Shown here one piece after another: positions 54,801-61,852 of a DNA stretch of 64,000 nucleotides (position 1 is the stretch's first letter; each line of letters opens with the position of its first letter). Position numbers and translations under genes: made by a program. The stretch comes from Psychroflexus curvus (lineage in GTDB: Bacteria > Bacteroidota > Bacteroidia > Flavobacteriales > Flavobacteriaceae), in NCBI RefSeq assembly GCF_020164585.1, contig NZ_JAIQZF010000005.1:124001-188000 (forward strand). Reading direction: 5' to 3'. The notes beneath the pieces are model-generated. The model worked only from the letters and a program-made list of their open reading frames with translations, had not been told where the DNA came from and ran no database searches.

Positions 54801-55689
54801 CATCTACATCCAGAATTCCATCATTGTCATCGTCGAGATCTTTTTCATCACAAACTCCATCACCATCACTATCGATGTCTGGATTATCAATCGTCTCGCT
54901 TAAGGTTTGAGCCTGTCCGTTAGCATCGGTTACTGTTACGGTATAGTTCCCAGCTGCTAGGCTGGAGATATCCTGTGTCGTTGCGCCATTACTCCAGCTG
55001 TAGGTGTAGGGAGTTTTACCACCTGAAACAGATAAATCTATAGCACCACCAGTGCTTGAGCCACAGGGGATTGGAGTAACTGAAGTACTGAGGTCTAAAG
55101 GTATTGTTCCAAAGACCTGGAACTCGCCTAACTGCCAGTATTGTGGATTATGACCACTCTCAATGCTTAATCTAACACGATTGACGTTGGATCTGGACAC
55201 GGGATAGTTTATTGTTGTATTGTTAGCAGGGAGATTATCGGTAATGACTTCTGTCCAATTTGTACCAGCATCTGAAGACACATAAATCTTAATGTTTTCA
55301 CTCCAATACTGACCTTCGGCACTACCTGTACCTATAGTAAAATTGTTTATTGTAACAGATTGACCAGCATCAAATTGAAAATCAAAGCTTTGTGTTGATT
55401 TAGGGGTTTTGGAACTCGACCACCCGTCATGAGTGAGGTTGCCGTCATGTATTGCAGCACATGAATATAAACCACTCGTGTTTAGTTGGGATGGACAATT
55501 AAGCAATTCTCCACCGTTTGCCGGTAAGAGTAAATTTGTCTGGGCTTGAACAGAAAAGCCAAAATTCAACCAACCAAAAAGCAAAAAAAGACAGACTACT
55601 GATAAATTTTTGAAGTCAGGCTCAAAACTAGTTATACCAAAAACCAAATCATTTCTTGTCTGTTTAAATAGCCTAGTGTTTGTTTTCAT
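51835..55689 (-). CDS. Large T9SS-exported adhesin-like surface protein
   Basis: A 1284-residue multidomain protein. A long signal region ends at FSVQAQ (~residue 50). A discoidin-like beta domain follows (~60-200: SFDFQFDAGQSVTINNFTIG; WQLGEFQVFG). Next is a SprB-type repeat (~205-268: IPCGSSTGGAIDLSVSGGKT, PYTYSWSNGATTQDISSLAA), then calcium-binding thrombospondin type 3 stretches (DSDGDGVCDEKDLDDDNDG; DTDKDGIADHLDLDSDNDG; DTDGDGIANFHDLDSDGDG), a beta-solenoid-like part (GNWDSNSNWDARTVPISTDD onward), and a type A T9SS sorting tail (HLYPNPVKDLLTINL to KKLIVE). Likely cell-surface adhesion or matrix; no catalytic domain seen. Copy 2 of the 37-bp element lies ~515 bases upstream. Confidence 0.92.
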   Translation of the reverse strand: MKTNTRLFKQTRNDLVFGITSFEPDFKNLSVVCLFLLFGWLNFGFSVQAQTNLLLPANGGELLNCPSQLNTSGLYSCAAIHDGNLTHDGWSSSKTPKSTQSFDFQFDAGQSVTINNFTIGTGSAEGQYWSENIKIYVSSDAGTNWTEVITDNLPANNTTINYPVSRSNVNRVRLSIESGHNPQYWQLGEFQVFGTIPLDLSTSVTPIPCGSSTGGAIDLSVSGGKTPYTYSWSNGATTQDISSLAAGNYTVTVTDANGQAQTLSETIDNPDIDSDGDGVCDEKDLDDDNDGILDVDEKYVDIFESWETDPLQPNINTNNFVGTTFGDWYTQNGAEINLIRVDGTGYASGADVAITGSQYLDISGADDFPILPFTVTGQSTIDASAWFSNREEDRAGYKAWDARLEILDNNFNVISSGPIIAFDSSISQENWLQTSLNTTVTVPGTYYIRLFVDDYGHLEDVSLKISSDTDKDGIADHLDLDSDNDGVYDAIEAGADPSLLDENGRIDISINGVNEDGVPLDANGGAGFTVIDTDGDGIANFHDLDSDGDGCSDANEFYFKADADGRDGGEFGKGTPGVIAGIGSVTAATYDGSTYADALDHTITRGCQFIQTTVGNWDSNSNWDARTVPISTDDAIIRAHSTVTQTQNVNKLTVDPGYTVSVNADQTVHVKADLTNNGDFQGEGYLVFDGSVSQKIIGDGTDAGSFTHMRVNNAAGVTLTDDADLYDVIDIDAGDFTVENGNFLTFKSSAERTAVVGEVNGGTLAGCVIVERYIPPKRAFRYIASPVTTTTNCGKPTIKDNLQEGQQVLDHTKYETTPANSDFGTHVTGTDLGTNLGFDDTQTGNPSMFTYDNQGQAWYSIANTNSLGLTVGTPYGLMIRGGRDMNLNINNQMIGTETILRFTGELATGNQPAKRLTTQGSKYNFIANPYQAQVHLGELLLNNAIDIQKAKVWVYDPTNAGAHGAYTFLEFESTGQLKSKTPSSSGANEFLQPNQSFFVENKATASNASVTFTELRKKNAKDQSTTTEVYRVESSSANKKKTSDYKVLIDLYEAETDDLRDGVQVRFGRRYKDDYDASEDAFKFWNSLESLATSLDDGNFLTLDKRHFDASDKVVNLFIWNYRATNYTFKMDINNPGVHDIYLVDHYLGTKTRLGTKQNSYSFSVDRSVPASTDAYRFQLNFEKAKQGHNSRKKTLGNDEFESDGIHLYPNPVKDLLTINLTQLTGEVSSLNVYDITGKLINRLEVSNPNSDIKINMENYSSGIYILKIDAKDGSHYQKKLIVE

Positions 55690-56204
55690 TTTATTAATTG
55701 TTTTTGATAGAAATCGAATTTGCTTTCCTTGACGAGTGGTGTCTAAAGCCGCTGCTTCAACACTATTGTAGTGAAAAATAAGATTCGTATTCGCATTTTA
55801 ACCAGAAGCTCTTTGCTCTTTGTCAACCTGGTTTATCCCAATAATTAGAATAAATCAAAAGGTTTTTTTATTACTTTATTTTTTGTAACTAATTCTTATA
55901 CCTTATGTTATAAGCTTTCAACTATGAAGAGATTCCTCTCCTTCAACTTTAATGTTCGTATTTAAATTTGATCATAAAAATAGCAATTTTAATGATAACA
56001 TGAAAACTATTATGAAGTATTCTTAAAATTAAGAACTCACAATTCTCTTTTTTATGAGCATTGGCGTGTCAAAAAAACTAATTTTTCAAGTGAGTTGAGT
56101 GTAATGAGCTGTCAGAAACTTTTTCTTTAGCCTTATCAGCTTAATAACTCATAAACGATGAATTCATTTTTAGGTAAAAGTAGAGGTGATATTTTTTTCA
56201 CTGT
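55690..56204. other. Long intergenic region upstream of the adhesin gene
   Basis: About 515 bases, AT-rich, stops in all frames on both strands. I see no consensus TAnnTTTG box facing the adhesin gene. The only ordered feature is at its far end, where the 37-bp element begins. Confidence 0.45.
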
Positions 56205-56241
56205 TACGGTTTGACCGCAGTCTTGCTACGGGAAAACCGCA
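56205..56241 (-). promoter_or_regulatory. 37-bp composite element, copy 2
   Basis: TACGGTTTGACCGCA, 7 bases, TACGGGAAAACCGCA. It differs from copy 1 mainly by T-to-C changes at matching places in both half sites (CCGTA to CCGCA), as if both halves changed together. TAGGTAAAAG, also present next to copy 1, lies on its left. A minus-strand TACTTTTA (56182-56175) resembles a weak -7 box. Confidence 0.65.
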
Positions 56242-56563
56242 TATTTCTGAAAGTTATAAACTGACTAATAAGTGTGTAGCTCTATCTTATCGAAATCAAT
56301 TTTATGGTGTAGCAAAAACTAAAAGTGAAGGTCTATTACTTATGAGGCTTCAGGCATTGGGATTTATATTAGAGAACAGCGTTCGCCTGAAGTTATAGCT
56401 CTGCACTGAGGACGCGGGTCTTATATCAACTCAAATCATTAGAGCTGGATATCTTAAAATTGCAAGTCGATAGCTATAAAATCAAAATAAACCACCAATA
56501 CTTTATATTAACAGAAAAAAGTTCATCAGCCTTTTCAAATTATCCCTCCTGGTAAAAGCCCAA
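56242..56563. other. Intergenic DNA without supported gene
   Basis: A short plus-strand frame (56186-56398) passes through the element and has no family features; I do not call it. The rest is AT-rich. Confidence 0.4.
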
Positions 56564-56600
56564 TTAAAAAGGCTACAAAATATAGTTTTTTGTAGCCTTT
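56564..56600 (-). terminator. Terminator of the lipoprotein/two-TM operon
   Basis: AAAGGCTACAAAA (56568-56580) pairs with TTTTGTAGCCTTT (56588-56600). On the minus strand it is followed by TTTTTAATT. Confidence 0.85.
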
Positions 56601-56624
56601 AGTTTAATACTATAGTATTAAACT
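56601..56624. repeat. Perfect 24-bp palindrome
   Basis: AGTTTAATACTA followed directly by its complement. It begins where the terminator hairpin ends and touches the stop codon of the two-TM protein gene. Confidence 0.8.
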
Positions 56625-56831
56625 TCAATTTTTAAACCTAAATCTTAAATACGAGATAAGATATAGAAACAAAATTATAGTCGGGAAAACGAATTTTAGT
56701 TTTTCTTGGAAGTTCAAGGAAATAAATTCATTTTCCAAAACACTCTTGGTCAAATGATAAATAAATATCACTAAGCCGAACATAAACCAGGCAAAAACAA
56801 AATGATTATAGATAAATTTCTTTAAAAACAT
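56625..56831 (-). CDS. Small two-helix membrane protein
   Basis: A 68-residue protein with two hydrophobic helices (HFVFAWFMFGLVIFIYHL and FVFPTIILFLYLISYL) separated by a ~20-residue polar loop, and basic ends (MFLKKF, RFRFKN). No family recognised. It starts 9 bases after the stop of the lipoprotein gene and ends at a palindrome plus terminator, so the two genes form a unit. Size and topology are those of many small immunity or anchoring proteins, which is only a structural analogy. Confidence 0.68.
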   Translation of the reverse strand: MFLKKFIYNHFVFAWFMFGLVIFIYHLTKSVLENEFISLNFQEKLKFVFPTIILFLYLISYLRFRFKN

Positions 56832-56840
56832 AATTCAAAT

Positions 56841-57497
56841 TTAACGAGTCATACACCAAGTAAATTCCGCTGCCATCAAAACAAGCCCTATGCCACCTAG
56901 AGTTCTAGAGCTTTTCCTTTTAACTGCTTTTATAAAAGCTTTCTTTAATGCTTTTCCTCCTACTTCACCTGTTAATGCTCCTATCAAGGCTACACCAGCA
57001 GCGATACCAGTAGCTTCAAGAAAACAATTTACTGCATCAGGCGCAACATATTTCGCACTCAAATTAACAGAACTATTGCGTTCAGAAAGAGTTTGCAGTC
57101 TAAATAATAAAAGGCCAGCACCAGCAATTTCATTTTTAATTTTACTGGCATCATTATTTCCAAACATTTCCTTGAAATCATCGTTATTAAATCCATAATC
57201 AGATAATAACTCTAAACTTGGCTCGGATAATTTATTTAATATTTCATTTGCTAAAGGATCTGAATTTAACTCAGTATTTGACTTTATATTTAATTTTGAT
57301 TGATTCTCAAATTCTCTTAATAATGGCTGAATTTCAATAAGAGAATTTTCGAATTTTTTTAGAGCAACACTTGGTTCTATTGAAATAGAACTCTCCTCAT
57401 TTAAAATTTCACTGTCATCAGTACAAGAAACAAAAAGTATTAATGAAGCTGAGAAAATTGCTAAACATGGTTTCCTGAAAATTTTAAAGTAATTCAG
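56841..57497 (-). CDS. Lipoprotein with hydrophobic glycine-zipper C-terminus; no standard start codon
   Basis: A 218-residue open frame that begins at CTG (57497), within a frame opened by TAA a few codons upstream; there is no ATG, GTG or TTG before an internal ATG at 57167. Reading from CTG gives LNYFKIFRKPCLAIFSASLI, then LFVSC, a proper lipoprotein signal (Cys25), so the N-terminus is real and the start is either a rare CTG or a mutated ATG. Residues ~30-130 are polar and helical. The C-terminal ~70 residues contain ATGIAAGVALIGALTGEVGG, a basic segment (KALKKAFIKAVKRKSSR) and GGIGLVLMAAEFTWCM, a hydrophobic-basic-hydrophobic hairpin. No known family assigned. Starting from the internal ATG would lose the signal. 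Confidence 0.62.
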   Translation of the reverse strand: MNYFKIFRKPCLAIFSASLILFVSCTDDSEILNEESSISIEPSVALKKFENSLIEIQPLLREFENQSKLNIKSNTELNSDPLANEILNKLSEPSLELLSDYGFNNDDFKEMFGNNDASKIKNEIAGAGLLLFRLQTLSERNSSVNLSAKYVAPDAVNCFLEATGIAAGVALIGALTGEVGGKALKKAFIKAVKRKSSRTLGGIGLVLMAAEFTWCMTR

Positions 57498-57570
57498 GAT
57501 TAAAATTTTTTAATGGTGATTTTGGCAGTTTATCATCTTACCGGATTCTCGATACTTCTCGCTTAAGAAG

Positions 57571-57600
57571 TTGCTCATTTCATGAAAACCCATACATTTG
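57571..57600 (+). promoter_or_regulatory. Consensus promoter on plus strand without a gene
   Basis: TTG (57571-57573), 19 bases, TACATTTG (57593-57600): an exact match to both boxes, pointing away from the lipoprotein gene. Downstream (57601-57810) I see only an 11-codon frame, a C/G-run hairpin and copy 3 of the element. Confidence 0.5.
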
Positions 57601-57650
57601 CAGGGCACAGTGAAGTGTATGTATTCATGCCTTTACGGGAGAAGCTTAAA

Positions 57651-57672
57651 TCCCCCTAACCCCCAAAGGGGG
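57651..57672. repeat. C-run/G-run hairpin repeat
   Basis: TCCCCCTAACCCCCAAAGGG continuing GGA: two C5 runs and one G5 run that can pair with either. This kind of sequence is dispersed in many Bacteroidota genomes (from memory). It is the most GC-rich spot in the region. Confidence 0.55.
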
Positions 57673-57773
57673 AATAATAGCCATGATAATGCTTTCTTTT
57701 CTTCAAACTTCAACCGCCTCATTTCAAGTGATTTAATTTCACCTAAATTTATATTTAATATTTTTTTTACCAT

Positions 57774-57810
57774 TACGGTTTGACCGTACTTTTGCTAAGG
57801 GAAAACCGTA
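57774..57810 (-). promoter_or_regulatory. 37-bp composite element, copy 3
   Basis: TACGGTTTGACCGTA, 7 bases, TAAGGGAAAACCGTA; one base differs from copy 1 in the second half site. Minus-strand TAAATTTA (57751-57744) is a near -7 box at plausible distance. The first gene on that strand is the lipoprotein at 57497. Confidence 0.65.
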
Positions 57811-57935
57811 AATCTAAACGTAAGTATTGCTGAAGATTATGAATAAAGAGTTTCACAGGTCATGTTTTCAATCAAACTTAGACTTTGAGCTATAAAAACT
57901 TAAAATCAGGAGGGCTTATTTGTGAATTAATTTAA

Positions 57936-58883
57936 TTAACTCATCTTAAAATCAATGTGAATCTTATCCACAATGGTCTGGGCAAGTTTGATATGACTTT
58001 CAAACGTCCAGCCGGCGACATGAGGACTGAGGAGGACATTGGTCGCTTCCATAAGGTATTGAAAGGCTTCGGGTAACTGCTGCGCTCTGCTAAACATATC
58101 TTCGAAGGAAGATTTTTCATATTCCAACACATCTAAACCCGCACCAAGGATTTTACCAGATTGCAGTCCGTGTACGAGGTCTGCAGTGACCACGCTTTTC
58201 CCTCTGGCGGTGTTAATCAACCAAAAGGGCTTGGCGACAGAATCGATAAATTCATGATTGATCATGCCGAGCGTTTCGGGCGTTTGCGGGGTGTGCAGGC
58301 TGATGACATCGGCTTTGGACTTCAATTCTGCTAAACTGACTTGTTTTGCATTCTTATCCCCAACGTTCTCTAAAATATCATAGCAAAGCACTTCACAGTC
58401 AAAGCCACTCAGCTTTCTGGCCATGGCTTTTCCGGTGTTGCCATAACCAATCAGGCCTATGCTTTTGCCTTCCACTTCGTAACCGCGATTCGCTTCGCGT
58501 CTCCACTGCCCGTTTGCTACCTCATCGTGGGCAGTTCGAAGTTTGTTGAATAAACTCAAAAGCATACCCAGCGCATGCTCAGACACCGCGTTACGGTTGC
58601 CTTCCGGAGCATTGTACAATTTTATACCTTTCTGTTTAGCGTACTCCACATCTATATTTTCCAGCCCAGCGCCTACGCGTCCTATAAACTTTAAGTGGGT
58701 CGCTTTATCCAGAAATGCTTTATCAATCGTAAAACGGCTGCGAATGATGAGGCCGTCATACTCATGGACATAAGCCTCCACCTCAGCTTTAGTACTCGAG
58801 AAATCTTCAGTGTTATCGAAACCCAGTTTAGTCAATTCCTCAATCATTAAAGGATGATTGCTATCCAGATGTAATATCTTCAT
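57936..58883 (-). CDS. D-2-hydroxyacid dehydrogenase (phosphoglycerate dehydrogenase-like)
   Basis: A 315-residue NAD-dependent dehydrogenase. The substrate Arg region is GRVGAGLENIDVEYA, the NAD site is IGLIGYGNTGKAMARKL (residues ~142-158), and HTPQTPETLGMINHEFI, NTARGKSVV and the catalytic SPHVAGWTFES follow. It reads closest to SerA-type 3-phosphoglycerate dehydrogenases without the C-terminal regulatory (ACT) domain. Serine synthesis is plausible but other D-2-hydroxyacids are possible. Last gene of the minus-strand cluster, 40 bases after the thioesterase gene. Confidence 0.87.
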   Translation of the reverse strand: MKILHLDSNHPLMIEELTKLGFDNTEDFSSTKAEVEAYVHEYDGLIIRSRFTIDKAFLDKATHLKFIGRVGAGLENIDVEYAKQKGIKLYNAPEGNRNAVSEHALGMLLSLFNKLRTAHDEVANGQWRREANRGYEVEGKSIGLIGYGNTGKAMARKLSGFDCEVLCYDILENVGDKNAKQVSLAELKSKADVISLHTPQTPETLGMINHEFIDSVAKPFWLINTARGKSVVTADLVHGLQSGKILGAGLDVLEYEKSSFEDMFSRAQQLPEAFQYLMEATNVLLSPHVAGWTFESHIKLAQTIVDKIHIDFKMS

Positions 58884-58923
58884 AAGGCTTAAGTTTTAGG
58901 CTGAATATCGCTAAAGCATAAAG

Positions 58924-59334
58924 CTAAGCAGATTCAAATTCAAAATAAGGTTTTACCACCTCAGAGGTAATGCGTGTTGGTTTTTTGGTGTGCTGATCTA
59001 CGAAACACCAGTTGGTCCGAGCTTCTACTATGGTTTTGGCATCGGATTTTCTAGTGATTTTCACGTGGCGCTCCGACTTGACTTTGGAATAATTTTCTAT
59101 CCAGGTGGTTACTGTCAATTCTTCGCCCAGAAAGGCCTGCCGCCTGTATTGGATGTAGTGGTCCAGGACAAACCAGACGTAGTTTTCTCTGATGTCTAAA
59201 GGCGTTTTGGCCACCCAGTGTGCTTCTGAAATCTCTAACACCCACTTCATGTATTCCAGGTTATTCACGTGGTTTTGCTCATCCAGATGTTCCCTGGTTA
59301 CTCTTAAGTCCCGGTGAAAAGGAAGAGGTGTCAT
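58924..59334 (-). CDS. Hot-dog fold acyl-CoA thioesterase
   Basis: A 136-residue 4HBT-type protein: RVTREHLDEQNHVNNLEYMK (residues ~9-28) carries the conserved Asp/Asn and His positions of YbgC-like thioesterases, then WVLEISEAHW, DHYIQYRRQAFLGEELTVTT and EARTNWCFVDQ. It hydrolyses acyl-CoA thioesters of unknown chain length in the cytoplasm. 3 bases separate it from mgtE, so it is cotranscribed. Confidence 0.85.
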   Translation of the reverse strand: MTPLPFHRDLRVTREHLDEQNHVNNLEYMKWVLEISEAHWVAKTPLDIRENYVWFVLDHYIQYRRQAFLGEELTVTTWIENYSKVKSERHVKITRKSDAKTIVEARTNWCFVDQHTKKPTRITSEVVKPYFEFESA

Positions 59335-59337
59335 GTT

Positions 59338-60687
59338 TTAGAAGTTCAGAATTAACTTGGCGATGTAAAAGTAGGCTAGAATCCCAAGAATATCGTTGCT
59401 GGTCGTGATAAAAGGTCCTGTGGCAATGGCCGGGTCAATCCCTCTGTTGTTTAAAATAATAGGCACAAAGGTTCCTATTAAAGCTGCCATAATAATGACC
59501 GATAAAATTGAAATGGCGATAGTGATACTCACCAAAAATGCCATGGAGGTGATAGCTCCAAAACCAATAACCAGCAAACCAAGAGCCGTCCCGTTAATGA
59601 TGCTAAGGGTCACTTCTTTGAGCAACCGCTTTACCAGACTGTCTCTTACCGAATCGTTGGCCAGACCTTGCACGATAATTGCAGAGGACTGCACGCCAAC
59701 ATTTCCTGCCATGGCCGCGATAAGCGGTGTAAAAAAGAATAGGATTTGATATTTCTCCAACGCAGAATCAAAGCCCTGCATCACATACACGGCTCCCAAC
59801 CCCCCAAAAAGTCCTAAAATAAGCCATGGTAATCTGGCTCTGGTGAGCTGCCAGATGGTTGAATCGGCTTCTACATCTTCAGAAATACCAGCGGCCATCT
59901 GGTAATCCTTTTCAGCTTCTTCTTTTATAAAATCGATAATATCATCTACGGTAATTCGTCCAACCAGTCGTCCAAATTCATCGACCACAGGAATGGCCTC
60001 CAGATCGTATTTTTGCATCACTCTGGCCACTTCATCTCCCGGTGTATGCACATCCACATAATCTACATTTCTGATGTACACATCGCCGATTTCAGCTTTG
60101 CTTGGCGCGGTGATGAGATCTTTGAGGGAAAGTCTCCCTTTTAATTTTCCTTTGTTATCCACTACATAGATGGAATGAACTCGAGTCACGTTTTCGGCCT
60201 GGTTTCGCATTTCGGTCATGCACCCGGTGACGCTCCAGTTTTCGTTGACTTTTATCAACTCTTTCGCCATCAATCCCCCTGCAGAATCTTCATCATATTT
60301 GAGAAGTTCCACGATGTTTTCGGCGTGTGTTTTATCCTTGATATTGGAGATGACCTGAGACTTGATATCTTCTGATAATTCTGAAACAATATCCGCAGCA
60401 TCATCGGTATCCATTTCCTCAATTTCCTCTGCAATTTCCTTCGCGTTAAGGTTTCTCAGAATCTTTTCCCGGTCATCATCATCCATTTCCATCAAAACCT
60501 CGGAAGTCTGATCACTTCCTAAAAGTTTAATGATATAAGTCGCATCATCAAGGCTTAATTCATCCAGAATTTCAGCAATATCAGCATGGTGATATTCTTC
60601 CAGGTGAGATTCTAACTCCTGGTCATTCTTCTCCTCAATAAGAGATTCTATCTTCTCAATTAATTCTTTGGTGAGTTCAAATGGCAT
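59338..60687 (-). CDS. mgtE: Magnesium transporter MgtE
   Basis: A 449-residue channel. The N-terminal MgtE domain is acidic (residues ~25-130: [33 protein letters not shown]), two CBS domains follow (~135-265: [40 protein letters not shown]), and five transmembrane helices start ~285 ([37 protein letters not shown]). AGNVGVQSS is the selectivity region. The acidic N-domain and CBS part sense cytoplasmic Mg2+ and gate the pore. Start overlaps the 3' end of rsmA by 11 bases. Confidence 0.96.
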   Translation of the reverse strand: MPFELTKELIEKIESLIEEKNDQELESHLEEYHHADIAEILDELSLDDATYIIKLLGSDQTSEVLMEMDDDDREKILRNLNAKEIAEEIEEMDTDDAADIVSELSEDIKSQVISNIKDKTHAENIVELLKYDEDSAGGLMAKELIKVNENWSVTGCMTEMRNQAENVTRVHSIYVVDNKGKLKGRLSLKDLITAPSKAEIGDVYIRNVDYVDVHTPGDEVARVMQKYDLEAIPVVDEFGRLVGRITVDDIIDFIKEEAEKDYQMAAGISEDVEADSTIWQLTRARLPWLILGLFGGLGAVYVMQGFDSALEKYQILFFFTPLIAAMAGNVGVQSSAIIVQGLANDSVRDSLVKRLLKEVTLSIINGTALGLLVIGFGAITSMAFLVSITIAISILSVIIMAALIGTFVPIILNNRGIDPAIATGPFITTSNDILGILAYFYIAKLILNF

Positions 60688-61543
60688 CTTTGCTTATTTT
60701 TAGGGTCAACTCAATAAACTGCTCCACACTTAATTGTTCTGGACGCTTCGCAAATATAGAATCTTCTCGTAATTCTGGTGATAAGTTGAATTTTTTTAAG
60801 CTATTGCGCAAGGTTTTTCTACGCTGCTGAAAAGCGGTTTTCACCACATCGCGAAGCTTCTTTTCTTCACAAGGCAATTCGTAATTTTCTTTGCGCTGCA
60901 ACCTCAGCACCCCGCTGTGGATTTTGGGTGGCGGATCAAAAGCTTCTGGCGGAACGGTAAATAAGTACTCGGCCGTATAAAAGGCCTGTACCAAAACCGA
61001 TAAAATACCATAGGTTTTACTGCCCTCCTTAGCACAAATGCGCTCGGCAACTTCTTTCTGAAACATACCAGAGAATTCTGGAATGCGTTGTTTGTTTTCT
61101 AAAGCTTTGAAGACAATTTGAGTTGAAATGTTATAAGGAAAGTTTCCAATGATGGCAAACTGCTCCTCACCAAAATAAACGCTTAAATCTACTTTTAGAA
61201 AATCTGCCTCAACGACGTTTAGTGCTTTTGGTTTATCCTGAATGTCATGTTCTGCTTTGAAGGTAGAATTGAGATAAGCAATAGATTCTCTATCGAGGTC
61301 CATAGCCACAAATCGGTCGTATGTGTTGAGTAAATATTTGGTAAGCACACCCGTTCCTGGTCCAATTTCCAGCAGATTGTTATAATTGTCTTTTTGCAAG
61401 GTCTGGGCAATACGCTCAGAAATTTCTTCATCGGTCAGAAAATGCTGACCCAGATGTTTCTTGGCTTTTACCTCACGAACGCCTTGTTCAAAATTGGCTT
61501 TAAAAACTTCGTCGTCTATAGATGTTCTTTCCTTATTGCTCAT
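60677..61543 (-). CDS. rsmA: 16S rRNA (adenine1518/1519-N6) dimethyltransferase
   Basis: A 288-residue KsgA/RsmA enzyme. [20 protein letters not shown] begins the core, [16 protein letters not shown] is the SAM site, [11 protein letters not shown] and [12 protein letters not shown] (the NLPY-type catalytic motif as NFPY) follow, and [18 protein letters not shown] is typical. It dimethylates two adenines near the 3' end of 16S rRNA during small-subunit assembly. The first ~25 residues extend beyond most homologs. It touches DUF4286 by one base and overlaps mgtE. Confidence 0.96.
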   Translation of the reverse strand: MSNKERTSIDDEVFKANFEQGVREVKAKKHLGQHFLTDEEISERIAQTLQKDNYNNLLEIGPGTGVLTKYLLNTYDRFVAMDLDRESIAYLNSTFKAEHDIQDKPKALNVVEADFLKVDLSVYFGEEQFAIIGNFPYNISTQIVFKALENKQRIPEFSGMFQKEVAERICAKEGSKTYGILSVLVQAFYTAEYLFTVPPEAFDPPPKIHSGVLRLQRKENYELPCEEKKLRDVVKTAFQQRRKTLRNSLKKFNLSPELREDSIFAKRPEQLSVEQFIELTLKISKDAI

Positions 61544-61851
61544 TACTGCTCGTGTACAATTTCCATTTCGGTTTTAAAACTCACAAACTGACCTTCAAAA
61601 GGCTTGGTCTGTGCTCGTAATTCTTCGGCATCTTCTTCAAAATAGCGCTCCAGGGTAGCTTTATCTTTAATTTTATACTGCACAGAATAGGTGATTCCTC
61701 CCATAGACTCTACCACATCCACTCGACTCATGGTGGCACTCACAAACTTTCCTGTGTTAAGCATGGAAGGAATGTGCTTGTTTTTCATCCAGTTGACCCA
61801 CTCATCGTGGACATTTTCTTCAATATTGGTCGTTACATTATAAATAAACAT
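61543..61851 (-). CDS. DUF4286 family protein
   Basis: A 102-residue protein beginning [20 protein letters not shown] and [20 protein letters not shown], the DUF4286 signature. The ferredoxin-like fold resembles small monooxygenase/dimeric alpha-beta barrels, but function is unknown. Its stop overlaps the rsmA start by one base and it begins one base after the TPR gene stop, so it is the middle of a tight operon. Confidence 0.85.
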   Translation of the reverse strand: MFIYNVTTNIEENVHDEWVNWMKNKHIPSMLNTGKFVSATMSRVDVVESMGGITYSVQYKIKDKATLERYFEEDAEELRAQTKPFEGQFVSFKTEMEIVHEQ

Positions 61852-61852
61852 G

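Noticed and set aside
56186-56398. Plus-strand 70-codon open frame
   Set aside because: It runs through element copy 2, has no signal, domain or promoter at a sensible distance, and its codon use is unlike neighbours.
57598-57783. Plus-strand 61-codon frame beginning at the TTTG of a promoter
   Set aside because: Its first codon lies inside the -7 box and it passes through the C/G-run repeat and part of element copy 3; no family features.
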